The notes beneath the pieces are model-generated. The model was given only the letters and a program-made list of their open reading frames with translations, was not told the origin of the DNA and made no database searches. A DNA stretch of 64,000 nt, taken from positions 139,998 to 203,997 of the forward strand of contig CAVYUQ010000023.1 of the NCBI GenBank assembly GCA_963771715.1, in the 5' to 3' direction. The translations under genes were made by a program, and so were the position numbers. The stretch is from JACVRW01 sp963771715. GTDB taxonomy: Bacteria; Actinomycetota; Thermoleophilia; Solirubrobacterales; Thermoleophilaceae. Shown piece after piece: positions 36,003-45,852 of the stretch (the stretch's first letter is position 1; each line of letters begins with the position of its first letter).

Positions 36003-36995
36003 TCATCCCAGTACCGCGCGCTCGACGCTCTCGATGTCCGGCTCGCACGGGACCACGCTCGCCGCGCGGTTCATCGCGGTCTGCGGGTCCTTGAGGCCGT
36101 GCCCCGTGAGCACGCACACCACCCGGCCCTCGGCGCCGTACTTGAGCAGCCCGGCCACCGACGCCGCGGAGGCCGGCTCGCAGAACACGCCCTCGCGCGC
36201 GCCGAGCAGCGTGTACGCCTCCAGGATCTCCGCGTCCGACACCGCCCGCACCTCGCCGCGCGACGCCGTGAACGCGTTCATCGCGTCCTCCCAGCGCGCC
36301 GGGTTCCCGATCCGGATCGCCGAGGCCACCGTCTCCGGGTTCTCCACCGGGGCCCCGTGCACGAGCGGCGCCGCGCCCTCGGCCTGGTAGCCGTGCATGC
36401 TCGGCGCGGTCCCGTACTCCTGGAAGCCCTTCCACCACGAGGTCACGTTGCCGGCGTTGCCGACCGGGATGCAGAGCACGTCCGGGGCCTCGCCGAGCTC
36501 GTCGCAGACCTCGAACGCGCCCGTCTTCTGCCCCTCGATGCGGAACTCGTTCACCGAGTTCACGAGCGCGATCGGGTGCCGGTCCGCCAGCTCGCGCACG
36601 AGCGCGAGCGCCTCGTCGAAGTTCCCGCGCAGCGCGATCACGCGCGCGCCGTGCATCAGCGCCTGGGCGAGCTTGCCGGTGGCGATCTTGCCCTCCGGCA
36701 CGATCACGGCCCCTCGCAGCCCGGCGCGCGCCGCGTACGCGGCCGCGCTCGCGGCGGTGTTGCCCGTGGAGGCGCAGATCACCGCCTCCGCCCCCTCGCC
36801 GATGGCGGCGCTCACCGCCACGGTCATGCCGCGGTCCTTGAACGAGCCGGTCGGGTTCGCGCCCTCGAGCTTCAGGAACACGTCCGCGCCGGTCAGCGAC
36901 GAGAGCTGCGGGGCCGGGATCAGCGGGGTGTCGCCCTCGCCCATCGTGACCAGCGGCTCGACGGGCAGGCGCTCGCGGTAGCGCCAGAGACTCAG
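36003..36995 (-). CDS. thrC: Threonine synthase, apparent CTG start
   Basis: A 330-residue PLP enzyme converting O-phosphohomoserine to threonine. The PLP lysine is Lys53 in NPTGSFKDRGM, the phosphate loop is VGNAGN, and SLWRYRERLPVEPLV at the N-terminus is typical of the family. No ATG, GTG or TTG precedes SLWRYRERL in frame; the next ATG is inside GEGDTPL and would cut off the conserved start. The frame enters at CTG 36995, which overlaps the hom stop as CTGA and sits five bases after GAGGAG. This is the second gene in the window apparently starting with CTG. Confidence 0.92.
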   Translation of the reverse strand: MSLWRYRERLPVEPLVTMGEGDTPLIPAPQLSSLTGADVFLKLEGANPTGSFKDRGMTVAVSAAIGEGAEAVICASTGNTAASAAAYAARAGLRGAVIVPEGKIATGKLAQALMHGARVIALRGNFDEALALVRELADRHPIALVNSVNEFRIEGQKTGAFEVCDELGEAPDVLCIPVGNAGNVTSWWKGFQEYGTAPSMHGYQAEGAAPLVHGAPVENPETVASAIRIGNPARWEDAMNAFTASRGEVRAVSDAEILEAYTLLGAREGVFCEPASAASVAGLLKYGAEGRVVCVLTGHGLKDPQTAMNRAASVVPCEPDIESVERAVLG

Positions 36996-38216
36996 AACGT
37001 CTCCTCGATCACGCGGATCACGCGCGGCGCCTCGCGCACGAAGTCGAGCCGCGAGAGCAGGTCCACCGCCGCCCGGAACTTCGACTCGAGCACCGGGTGC
37101 ATGACCATCACGAGCCGCGCCTCGTCGCCTAGCCCCTTCTGCACCACCGACTTGATCGAGACGTCCTGCATGCCGAGGATCTCCGCCACCTGGGCGAGCA
37201 CGCCCGGGCGGTCCGCCACCTCGAGATGCAGGTAGAAGGAGAACTCCGTGTCCGTCACGAGCGGCACGTCCTCGGCTGGAGGCACGAGCGACGGCGGCGG
37301 GATCATCGCCGAGACCACGTCGCCCAGCACGGCGCTCGCGGTCTGGATCCCGCCGGCGCCCGGCCCCGAGAGGGTGATCTCGGTGATCGCCGGCGACTCG
37401 ATCGTGACCGCGTTGAACGCGCCGTTCACCGAGGCCAGCGGGTGGTCGGCGTAGAGGAAGGCCGGGTAGACGTGCACCGCGATGCCGCTGTCGATCCGCT
37501 CGGCCGAGCCGATCAGCTTCAGCGACAGCCCCAGCTCCTTCGCGTAGGCGATGTCGTCCGCGGTCAGGCGCTCGATGCCCTCGTAGCTCACCTCGTCGAG
37601 CCGCACGGCCGCGTTGAACGCCAGCCGCGCGAGGATCGCCATCTTCGCCGCGGCGTCCTTGCCGGTCACGTCCTCGGTCGGGTCGGCCTCCGCGTAGCCG
37701 AGCCGCTGCGCGTCCGCCAGCGCCTCCTCGTAGGTGGCGCCGGTGCGCGCCATCTCGCTGAGGATGTAGTTCGTGGTGCCGTTCACGATCCCGTGGACGC
37801 GCTCGATGTGCGCGGCGGCGAGGGTCTCGGACATCACCCGGATCGCCGGCACCACGCCCGGCGACCGCGCCCTCGAAGCGCACCTGGACGCCGCCCTTGC
37901 GCGCGGCGTCGAACACCTCCTCGCCGTGCTGCGAGAGCAGCTGCTTGTTGGCGGTCACGACATGGCGGCCGGCCTCGAGCGCGCGCAGCACGTAGTCGCG
38001 CGTGGGATCGATGCCGCCCATCAGCTCGACGATCAGGTCGCTGCGCTCGAGGATGTCCTCGAAGTCGCCGCGGCTGCGGGTGAGCACGCCGGAGATCTCC
38101 GGGCGCAGGCCCACCTCGGCCTCGATGGCGTCCGCGCGCTCCTCGAGCAGGCCGGCGAAGGCGGAGCCCACGGTGCCGTGTCCCAGCACGCCGATGCGGA
38201 ATGGTTCAGCGGTCAC
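36992..38216 (-). CDS. hom: Homoserine dehydrogenase (frame broken once)
   Basis: About 407 residues, NADPH-dependent reduction of aspartate semialdehyde to homoserine. The nucleotide-binding motif is GVLGHGTVGSAF near residue 9; the catalytic region reads VNGTTNYILSEMA, GYAEADPTEDVTGKDAAAKMAI. A C-terminal ACT domain (YLHLEVADRPGVLAQVAEIL) suggests feedback control by an amino acid, usually threonine. The frame changes at about 37856-37862 (surplus G in GGG) between GAVAG and VVPAIRVMSET. GTG start lies within the last codons of lysA, with an 11-base overlap. Confidence 0.92.
37001..37006 (-). promoter_or_regulatory. Ribosome-binding site that points to a CTG start in thrC
   Basis: GAGGAG inside the last codons of hom, five bases before CTG 36995-36993. 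No ordinary start codon lies at useful distance in the thrC frame. Confidence 0.65.
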
Positions 38217-39439
38217 GCAGTGTCAGATCGTCGTAGGTCTCCCGGCGGACGACAACGCGGGCGTCGCCGTCGCGACAGAAGATCACCGGCGGCCGCGGCA
38301 CGGCGTTGTAGTTGTTCGCCATCGCGTGCCCGTAGGCGCCGGTGGCCGGGATCACGAGGATGTCGCCCACGCGCGGGTCGTTCAGCGGCACGTCGCGAAC
38401 CAGGACGTCGCCGGACTCGCAGTGCATGCCGGCGATCGTGCAGACGTCGGTGCCGCCAAAGCGGTCGGCGATCTCGGCCTCGTAGCGCGCGCCGTAGAGC
38501 ATCGGGCGCAGGTTGTCGGACATCCCGCCGTCCACGGCCACGTACGTGCGCACGTCCGGGATACGCTTCACGGTGCCGACGGTGTACACCGTCACACCCG
38601 CGTTCCCCACGAGCGCGCGGCCGGGCTCGCAGAGCACCGTCACACCCTCGGGCGCGTGCCGCAGCAGCGCCTCCACGTATTCCTCGATCGAGGGCGCGCT
38701 CTCGTCGGCCGTGTACGCGATCCCCAGGCCGCCGCCGAGGTTCAAGAGCGGGTAGTCGCCCATGGCGGCCAGCACCTCCGCCAGCTTCTCGAACACCTCC
38801 ACGTCGAGGATCTGCGAGCCGATGTGCGCGTGCAGCCCGCACAGCTCGAGCCCCGCCGCCTCGCAGGCCTCGACGGCGCGCGGCACGTCGCTCATCGGGA
38901 ATCCGAACTTGGAGTCGACCTGCCCGGTCTGGATGTACGAGTGCGTGCTCGGCTTGATGCCGGGCGTCACGCGCACCATCACCCGCTGCGGCGCGCCCGC
39001 GCAGCCGCTCGATCTCGTCGAACGAGTCGACCACGATCTGGCCGATGCCGCTCTCGAGCGCGTAGTCGAGCTCGGCCGGCGACTTGTTGTTGCCGTGCAG
39101 GTAGAGCCGCTTCGGATCCATGCCCGCGGCGAGCGCCAGATGCAGCTCGCCTCCCGAGGCCACGTCGGCGGACAGCCCCTCCTCCGAGAACAGCCGGTAG
39201 ACCGCCGTGCAGGGGAACGCCTTGCTCGCGTAGATCACCTCGAAGCGCTCCGTGCGCGCCCGGAATGCCTCCACGAACGCCCGCGCGCGGGCGCGCATGT
39301 CGTCCTCCGCGTAGACGTACGCGGGGGTGCCGAACTCCGCCGCGAGCTCGACCACATCGCAGCCCCCGACCTCGAGCCGGCCGCGCTCGTTCAGGCGCGA
39401 GCCAAGGGGATAGACATGCGAGACCGCGAGCGCCGACAT
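38206..39439 (-). CDS. lysA: Diaminopimelate decarboxylase (frame broken once)
   Basis: About 410 residues; the last step of lysine synthesis. The PLP lysine is Lys73 in EVIYASKAFPC; HIGSQI, LNLGGGLGI and the dimer motif MHCESGDVLV with its cysteine are present. The frame changes at about 38990-39002 in a GGG run (one surplus base), between EIERLR and RVMVRVTPG. First gene of the operon lysA-hom-thrC-thrB, all on the minus strand with overlaps or short gaps. Only 26 bases separate its ATG from the divergent hydrolase, so the promoters must be compact. Confidence 0.92.
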
Positions 39440-39465
39440 CGTCGAGCGGCGATTATGAAGCAGCG

Positions 39466-40204
39466 ATGCGCCACCCCACGCCCACACCGCCCGAGCTCGG
39501 CACCCACGACGGCCTCTCGTACGCGCTGTTCGTCCCGGACGACGAGCCGGTCGTCGGCGTGGTGATCCTGCACGGCGCCGGCTCTGCCAAGGAGAGCCAC
39601 TTCGACTTCGCACGCGGCTGCCGGGAGGACGGGATCGCGGCACTCGCGTACGACGCACGGGGCCACGGCAGGACCGGCGGGCGGCTTCGGCCCGGGCGCG
39701 TTCGAGGACGCGCTCGCGATGGTCGAGCTGCTGCGCGAGCACGCTCCGCGCGTGGCGCTGCGCGGGAGCAGCATGGGCGGCTTCCAGGCGATCCACGCGG
39801 GAGCCCTCGCCTCGGGCGCGGGGTCGCGCGGAGTGTGCGCCGTGGTCGCGATCTGCCCGGCGCCGGGGGACGGGCTCCTGCGCTTCCTGCGCTCGAGCCA
39901 GCCGATCGAGTTCGAGTGCGACGCCGAGGCCTGCGGACCGTGGCTCGAGTCGCTCGACCTGTACGAGGCGGCGGCGAGCCTGGGTCCCGAGACGTCGCTC
40001 CTGCTGATGCACGCGCGCGGCGACGAGCAGGTGCCGTACACGGTCAGCGAGCGGCTGTACGAGGCCGCGCGCGAGCCGAAGCGACTGTTGCTCGTCCCGG
40101 GCGGGCACCACCGATCGGTGCAGCACGACCTGGAGCTCCAGGCCGCGTCGCGCAAGTTCATCCGCGACGCGGCCCGGCGCTCCGTGGCGCCTCCCGCTAC
40201 CTGA
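39466..40204 (+). CDS. Alpha/beta hydrolase (frame broken once)
   Basis: About 245 residues. The fold is visible in VVGVVILHGAGSAKESHFDFA, YDARGHGRTG and the nucleophile elbow RGSSMGGFQA (Ser-Met between glycines), with a late PGGHHRSVQHD carrying the catalytic histidine. The acid is probably the aspartate in HARGDEQVPY. Substrate unknown, and no partner gene is nearby. The frame changes at about 39676-39690 (one surplus base) at GRTG-GFGPGAFED. The stop overlaps by eight bases the tail of the glycine-rich protein on the other strand. Confidence 0.8.
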
Positions 40205-40812
40205 GCGCCGCGTCGAGGCCCGGCACACCGAGGCCCGGCACGACACCTTCCACCGCGCCGACCGTGTCGCCGAGCGGCGCGGGCAAGGGCAGTCCGCCCC
40301 CGTTGTTGGCCCCTCCCGGCGCGCCGTGACCCGCGTCGCGGCCGGCCTTGCCCGGCCCGTCCCCGCCGGGCGTGCCGCCCCCTGAGCCCGTGCCAGGCGC
40401 ACCGTCGCCCGAGCCCGCGCCCGGGGAGCCGCCGTCGGTGCCGCCGTCCAGCGTGCCACCCCCAGTGCCCCCGTCCGCGAGACCGCCTCCCGCGAGGTCG
40501 TCTCCGGCGCCCTCGCCGGCGCCTGGCACGCGCCCGAGGACGGGACCGCCGCCGGCGACCTCCCGCAGGCCGCGCGTGCCGCCTCCGCCGAGCGCCGAGC
40601 GCACTCGGTCGGCGCGGCCCCCGCGCCGTGCGATCGGCCCACCACGCGTCCTCCTCGACGACGATCCGCTCCAGCGGGCTCGCAGCTCCGTCGGCATCGG
40701 CCGGTCCTTCGAGTGCCGCGGCCCCGCTTCCCACGAGCAGCAGAATCACGACCGAGGCCGTCAACAGCCCCGTGGTCCCGAGCACACCGAGATAACCCTT
40801 CGCCGCCTTCAT
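40197..40812 (-). CDS. Membrane-anchored glycine-rich protein (frame broken once)
   Basis: About 204 residues. One membrane helix near the N-terminus (GLLTASVVILLLVGSGAAAL) is followed by an acidic segment (ERIVVEEDAWWADR) and then about 110 residues of glycine-rich repeats (GGG-x, DGGTDGGS, GAGSGDGAPG) that would be disordered outside the cell. No known domain. ATG 40812 (MKAAKGYLGVLG) is preferred; a TTG at 40851 would add 13 residues. The frame changes at about 40616-40626 in a run of five C/G (one surplus base). Divergent from the zinc importer, sharing the region of the Zur-like box. Confidence 0.55.
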
Positions 40813-40913
40813 CGCGTCAGCGGGAGATACCCCTGCGGCGATCAGCCCCAACGCACGCTGGACGAAGATTCGACGCGCAACGCCGCTCTGCCTGGACGGA
40901 TGTCGCCGTCCCC

Positions 40914-40935
40914 TAACTGAGAATCATTCTCGTTA
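40914..40935 (+). promoter_or_regulatory. Zur/Fur-type operator before the metal importer
   Basis: TGAGAATCATTCTCG (40918-40932) is a near-perfect palindrome (GAGAAT-C-ATTCTC), flanked by TAAC and GTTA. It resembles the actinobacterial Zur box of the form TGAAAATCATTTTCA. It ends 11-14 bases before the GTG of the importer, where a metal-loaded repressor would block transcription. Confidence 0.8.
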
Positions 40936-40946
40936 GACTCGCCCGG

Positions 40947-41771
40947 GTGCCATCGCCGCTCGACCTGGCGGATCTCCCGTTCCTGCGCGAGGCGCTCCTC
41001 GAGCTGCTGCTGCTGGCGGTGACCGGCGGCGTGCTCGGTGCCTGGATCGTGCTGCGGCGGCTCGCCTTCTTCTCGCACGCGGCCGGCTCGGCCACCTTCC
41101 CCGGCCTCGTGGCGGCAGACGCCTCGGGCGTGAGCCCCACGATCGCCGGCCTCGCCGTCGCGCTCGGCTACGCGGGCGGAGTGCAGCGCACGAGCCGCGC
41201 CGGGGGCAAGAGCGCCCGCGACCACGGCGAGGCCACCGCGCTGCTGCTCGTTGCGGCGCTCGCCACCGGCGTGATCCTCGCCAGCGACGTGTTCGAGTCC
41301 GGCGCCGCGGTGGATCGGCTCCTGTTCGGCACCCTGCTCGGCCTCGACACGGCCGACCTGGTGCTCTCCGCGGTGGTGGCCGTGGTGGCGGCAGCGGGCG
41401 CCCTCGCACTCGGCCGAACGTGGTCGGCGGTCGGCTTCGACCCCGACGGCGCCGACGCCCTCGGGCTCCCGGCGGCGCGCGCGGACATGCTGCTGCTCGC
41501 CCTGGTGGCCGTGGCGGCCGTCGCGGCGATCCCCGCGGTCGGGGCGCTGCTCGTGACGGCGATCTACGTGCTGCCGGCGGCGGCCGCCCGCATGTTCACC
41601 ACGAGCATCCGCGGGCTGGTGGCCTGTGCGCTCGGCGTCGCGCTGGCCGAGGGCGTCCTCGGGCTCTACCTCGCGTACTGGCTGGACGTGCCGGCGGGCC
41701 CGCCGGTGGCGGTGCTCGGAGCGCTGGTGTGCCTGGTCCTGGCGGCGGTCACCGGACGGTCGGCGGCGTGA
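40947..41771 (+). CDS. Metal ABC transporter permease, ABC-3 family (first copy)
   Basis: A 274-residue inner-membrane protein with about eight hydrophobic segments. VTGGVLGAWIVLRRLAFFSHA near residue 25 and FPGLVAADASG are the ABC-3 (ZnuB/MntB/TroC) signatures, with the EAA-like loop around GADALGLPAARADML. It forms the channel for zinc or manganese; the Zur-like box and the histidine-rich ATPase tail favour zinc. GTG start; its stop overlaps the ATPase start (GTGA). No substrate-binding protein gene lies in the window. Confidence 0.88.
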   Translation: MPSPLDLADLPFLREALLELLLLAVTGGVLGAWIVLRRLAFFSHAAGSATFPGLVAADASGVSPTIAGLAVALGYAGGVQRTSRAGGKSARDHGEATALLLVAALATGVILASDVFESGAAVDRLLFGTLLGLDTADLVLSAVVAVVAAAGALALGRTWSAVGFDPDGADALGLPAARADMLLLALVAVAAVAAIPAVGALLVTAIYVLPAAAARMFTTSIRGLVACALGVALAEGVLGLYLAYWLDVPAGPPVAVLGALVCLVLAAVTGRSAA

Positions 41772-42521
41772 ACGCCACGGCCGTCCGGGTCGAGCAGCTC
41801 GCCGCGGGCTACGGCGGCGAGCCGGTGCTCGAGCACGTGACCATGGAGGCGCAGGCCGGCCAGTCGGTGTGCGTGCTCGGCCCGAACGGCGGCGGCAAGA
41901 CGACCCTGTTCCGCGTGCTCCTCGGCGAGCTCGAGCCGACCGCGGGCAGCGTCGAGCTCAGCGGCCGCCCCGCCTACATGGCGCAGACCGAGCGCACCCG
42001 CCTCGACTTCCCGGTCACGGCACTGGACGTGGCGGTGATGGGCACGCTCGCGGCCGGGCGCTGGTGGCTGCCGCCGCGCCGCCGCGACCGCGACGCCGCG
42101 GCGGTTGCGCTCGAGCGGGTCGGCCTCGCCGACGTGGCGCGGCGTTCGCTTCGGCGAGCTCTCGGGCGGCCAGCGCCAGCGCGCCCTGCTCGCCCGCGCG
42201 CTCGTGCAGGACGCCCGCGTGCTGCTGCTCGACGAGCCGCTGTCCGGCGTGGACCCGGCCAGCGCCAGGCTGATCAGCGGCGTCTTCGACGAGCTGCGCT
42301 CCGAGGGCCGCGTGCTGCTCGTGGCTAGCCACGACGTGGAGAGCGCCCGCTCCTTCGACCTCGTCCTCTGCCTCAACGGCCACCAGGTGGCCTTCGGGGC
42401 GCCGGCCGAGACCCTCAACCGCGCGGCGCTCCAGGCCACCTACGGACGCGAGCTGATCGTGCTCGAGGACGGCGGCGGCACGCGCGCGGTCACGGTCCAG
42501 CACCACGAGCACGGCCACTGA
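41768..42521 (+). CDS. Metal ABC transporter ATP-binding protein (frame broken once)
   Basis: About 250 residues. Walker A GPNGGGKTTL near residue 40, the ABC signature ELSGGQRQRALLARAL, Walker B VLLLDEPLSGVD and the switch histidine in ASHDVE are all present. The C-terminus ends QHHEHGH, as in other zinc importer ATPases. The frame changes at about 42140-42150 (surplus T or G), between LADVARR and RFGELSGGQ. It lies between two different permease genes, so the importer probably has a heterodimeric channel, as in Tro/Mnt-type systems. Confidence 0.9.
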
Positions 42522-42522
42522 C

Positions 42523-43492
42523 ATGGACGTGCTCGACTTCCTGGTCGACCCCCTGCGCTCCGGCATCGACCGGCGCGCGCTGCTCGAGCTGGCACTGGTG
42601 GGAGGGTTCTGCGGCGCGCTCGGCTTCTGGGTGGTCACGGAGCGGCTCGCGTACAGCGCCGAGTCGCTCTCGCACGGCCTCCTCCCCGGCCTCGTGCTCG
42701 CGGCGCTCGCGGGCGCGCCGCTCCTGCTCGGCGCCGGCGGCGGAGCGCTCGTGGCCGCTGCGCTGATCGCCTTCGCGGCGCGCGACCCGCGCATCGGCCC
42801 GGACACCGGCACCGCCGTGGCGGTCACCGGCCTGGTGGGGCTCGGCGCGCTGCTGGCGCTCGCGCCCGACTCCCCGCAGCGGCTCGAGGAGCTGCTGTTC
42901 GGGGACCCGCTCGGGGTCACCGACGGCGACCTGGCCGCGGCGGCGGTGCTGCTCGTGCTGGGCGGCGCCGCGCTCGTGGCCCTTCATCGCCCGCTCTCGG
43001 CGGTGGCCTTCGACGCGGGCGGCGCGGCCGCGCGTGGGCGTTCGGCCGGCACTGCTGCGGCTCGTGCTGCTCGTGCTGCTCGCCGCCGCCGTGGCGGTGG
43101 CGGTCCAGGGGCTCGGCACCCTGCTCGTGCTGGCCGTGCTGATCGGGCCGCCGCTGGCCGTGAGGCATCACGCGCGCAGCCCGGCGCGGGCGATGCTCGC
43201 CGGCGCCGCCGTGGCGGTGGTGGCCGGCGTCGTCGGCATCGAGGTCTCGTTCCACGCGCACAGCGCGGCCGGCGCGTCGGTGGCCCTGGCGCTCTGCGCG
43301 GCGGCCGCGCTCGGAAGCGCGCTCAGGCGGTCGCCGGGCGCGGGCGCGGCGCGGCGCGTGGCCACGATCCCGGCGCCGAGCGCAAGCATTGCCAGGGCGA
43401 TGAGCTGCGGCTGGGTGAGGCCGACCACCACGTCCTCGTTGCGGCGGATGAACTCGACCAGGAAGCGCTCGATGCCGGCGAAGATCAGGTAG
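42523..43492 (+). CDS. Metal ABC transporter permease, ABC-3 family (second copy, frame broken once)
   Basis: About 320 residues as read; the first 270 match ABC-3 permeases (LELALVGGFCGALGFWVVTERLAYSAESLSHGLLPGL, VQGLGTLLVLAVLIGPP). The frame changes at about 43031-43042 (one surplus base). The last 50 residues are arginine- and serine-rich, unlike a permease, and overlap the antisense end of lgt; a natural stop was probably lost through another base error near 43330. Starts one base after the ATPase stop. It would pair with the first permease to form the metal channel. Confidence 0.8.
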
Positions 43493-44077
43493 AGGCCGAA
43501 CAGCATCCCGGGTGCCACGCGGTCGCGGAGCCGCCACAGGACCAGCGCCGGCCAGGCCCATCGCCAGCGTCTCGTAGACGGGAGTCGGGTGGACCTCGTC
43601 GGTGGTGGGCACGGTGCCGTCGGGGTACGCCATCGCCCAGGGCAGGTCGGATTGGGTGCCGTAGTCGCCGTCGCCGGAGAGCTGGCAGCCCACGCGCCCG
43701 ACGGCGTAGCCGATGGCGAGCGGCACCGCCGCGGTGTCGAACAGCTCCCAGCCGAGCCAGCGCCGCCAGCGCGCCCACAGGATCACGCCCAGCGCTCCGC
43801 CCACGAGCCCGCCGAACCAGACGAGCCCGGACCCCGAGAAGATGTTGCCGAGCAGGTCGTCGGACACCTTGTCCCAGTTCTGGAGCACGTAGTCCACGCG
43901 CGAGCCGACGAGGCCTCCGACCAGCGCGGCGAAGGTCATCTCGTACGCCCAGTCGGGCGGGCGGCCGAGCTCCGCCAGGCGCCGGTTCACCAGCAGGCCC
44001 GAGGCCAGGAAGGCGAAGGCGAAGCAGATGCCGAACGTCTTCAGCTCGAGCGGGCCGATGTGAATCTCTGGCTGCAC
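43168..44077 (-). CDS. lgt: Prolipoprotein diacylglyceryl transferase (frame broken once)
   Basis: About 300 residues as read. Lgt attaches diacylglycerol to the lipobox cysteine of lipoproteins. Signatures: HIGPLELKTFGICFAFAFLA at the start, SRVDYVL, NIFSGSGLVWFGGLVGG and AVGRVGCQLSGDGDYG with the conserved arginine, then VHPTPVYETLAM and a late IFAGIERFLVEFIRRN. The frame changes at about 43541-43556 (one surplus base). The true C-terminus is uncertain: a TGA lies one frame away near 43330 and the last residues look artificial. This is the only copy in the window and several lipoproteins here need it. Confidence 0.88.
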
Positions 44078-44126
44078 CGGGGGGCGAAAGCTAGCGGGGA
44101 GCCGGACCCGCGCTTACCATGGCCGT

Positions 44127-45852
44127 GTGCGGAGAGGCGTCCTCGCCACATTCCTCTGTGCGGCGCCGCTTCTCGCTGCGCCTGCGCAGGCCTCCACAGG
44201 CATGCTGGAGCGCGAGGCGCTGCGCGAATTGCTCCGCCACAACAGCGCCGCGCGCCGCCAGCAGCGGCGTGGTCCCGCTGCCGCTCCCCGAGCCAGCGCG
44301 CGCGTCCGCGGCCTCGGCTTCGAGCGAGCTCGCGGCGGTGGCACGCTCGACCGGCTCGGAGCGCGTGCTGATCGGCGCCCGCACCCACGCGGACCTGGAC
44401 GGCCTGGCAGCGAAGGTCCGCGGCCTGGGCGCCGAGCCGGAGCTGTTCGAGACGATCGGCGCCCTGGCGGCCACCGTCCCGTCCGGGGCGGACGCGGTCG
44501 CGGCGCTGCGCGACGACCCGCGCGTGGCCTACATCGAGCGCGACCGCACCCTGCGGCTTTCGGCCGACCCCTTCGACACCCTCGACCTCACCAGCGGCCC
44601 GCCGCCGATCAAGTTCACGTGGGCATACGACGCCGTTCGCGCCGGGGAGGCGCTCGCGACCGTGAACTTCGGCTCGGCCCGCACCGTGTCGGTGATCGAC
44701 ACCGGCCTCGACGTGAACCACCCCGAGTTCGTAGGCCAGATCGCGCGGGTGTTCGACACGCTCTCCGGCGGCGCCGACGTGACGGACGCCGTCGGTCACG
44801 GCACCTTCGTGAGCGGCCTGATCGCGGCGCTCGACGGAAACGGCCGCGGCGGCAAGGGCGTGGCCGGCACCACCAAGCTGGTGGCGGTGCGCGCCTCGAT
44901 CGACGGCAGCTTCACCGTGGCGGACCTGATCGGCGGCATCGAGTTCTCGATCCGCCGCGGCGTGGACGTGATCAACCTGAGCCTCGCCGGCCCGGGCTTC
45001 ACCCTGACCCAGGCGCGCGCATTCGAGGCCGCCTTCTTCAACGACGTGCTGGCCGTGGCGGCCGCGGGCAACAACGCCGAGAACGGGAATCCCCTCGAGT
45101 TCCCCGCCGCCGCGATCGGCGGCCGCCGGGGCGGGCGCGGGATCGGTCTGTCCGTGGCGGCCACGAAGCCCGACGGCAGCGTGGGCTCGTTCTCCAATCA
45201 CAACGACTTCGTGAGCCTCGCCGCGCCGGGGGCGAGCGGCGGCAACTGCAGGTACGGCGTGTTCTCGACGCTGCCCGCGAACCTGGGGACGGAGTGGGAC
45301 GACCCGAAGAACTTCTGCAACAACGTCTTCCTGGAGGGCACGGTCCGCTACGCCTACGGCGAGGGCACGAGCTTCGCGGCACCGATCGTGTCCGGGCTCG
45401 CCGCGCTCGCCTGGCAGGCCGAGCGCCGGCTCGCCTCCGAGCAGGTGGCCGACGTGATGGTGCGCTCCGCCAACGGCAGCGGCTGGAACGAGTTCACGGG
45501 CGCGGGCGTCGCGGACGGCAAGAACGCGGTCGACGTGGCGTCGAAGTACGACGTGATCGACCCGCCCGCCCGCGGCCGGGCACGGCGGCGCGGCAACCGC
45601 GTGAGGGCCAGGGTCCTGCGCACGCGCGACCGCACGGATCCCGGCGACGAGCTGGCGGGCCGCCTGAGGTACGGGCTGCTCGTGTCGCGCAACGGCGGCC
45701 GCAGCTTCGGATTCATCGTCAGGCCGCGCCGGAGGCCCTTCGTCAAGGACGTGCGCATCCGCGGCCGCAGGCGGAACGTGATCGTGGCCACCGCCTGCGA
45801 CGGCAACGGCAACTGCGGCGTGAAGATCCTCGGGCGCTTCAGGCGCCGCTAG
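44127..45852 (+). CDS. Secreted subtilisin-like (S8) serine protease (frame broken once)
   Basis: About 574 residues. GTG 44127 starts a signal peptide (VLATFLCAAPLLAAPAQAS). An inhibitor-I9-like propeptide (VAYIERDRTLRL at its end) leads to the S8 domain: Asp in VSVIDTGLDVNHPEF, His in GHGTFVSGL, the oxyanion Asn in AAAGNNAENG and Ser in GEGTSFAAPIVSG. A basic C-terminal extension of about 110 residues (PARGRARRRGNRVRARV) may bind wall or be a beta domain. The frame changes at about 44254-44272 (one surplus base), after the signal peptide. Shares four bases with the convergent isochorismatase-like gene. Confidence 0.88.

Noticed and set aside
36003..38216. A bifunctional homoserine dehydrogenase-threonine synthase
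   Set aside because: The fused frame skips the second half of hom, which is found intact in another frame with its own stop at 36992. It is an artefact of the frame change at about 37859.
40348..40920. Proline-rich plus-strand protein opposite the glycine-rich gene
   Set aside because: The repeats are simply the complement of glycine codons. The minus-strand reading has a membrane helix and a plausible start.
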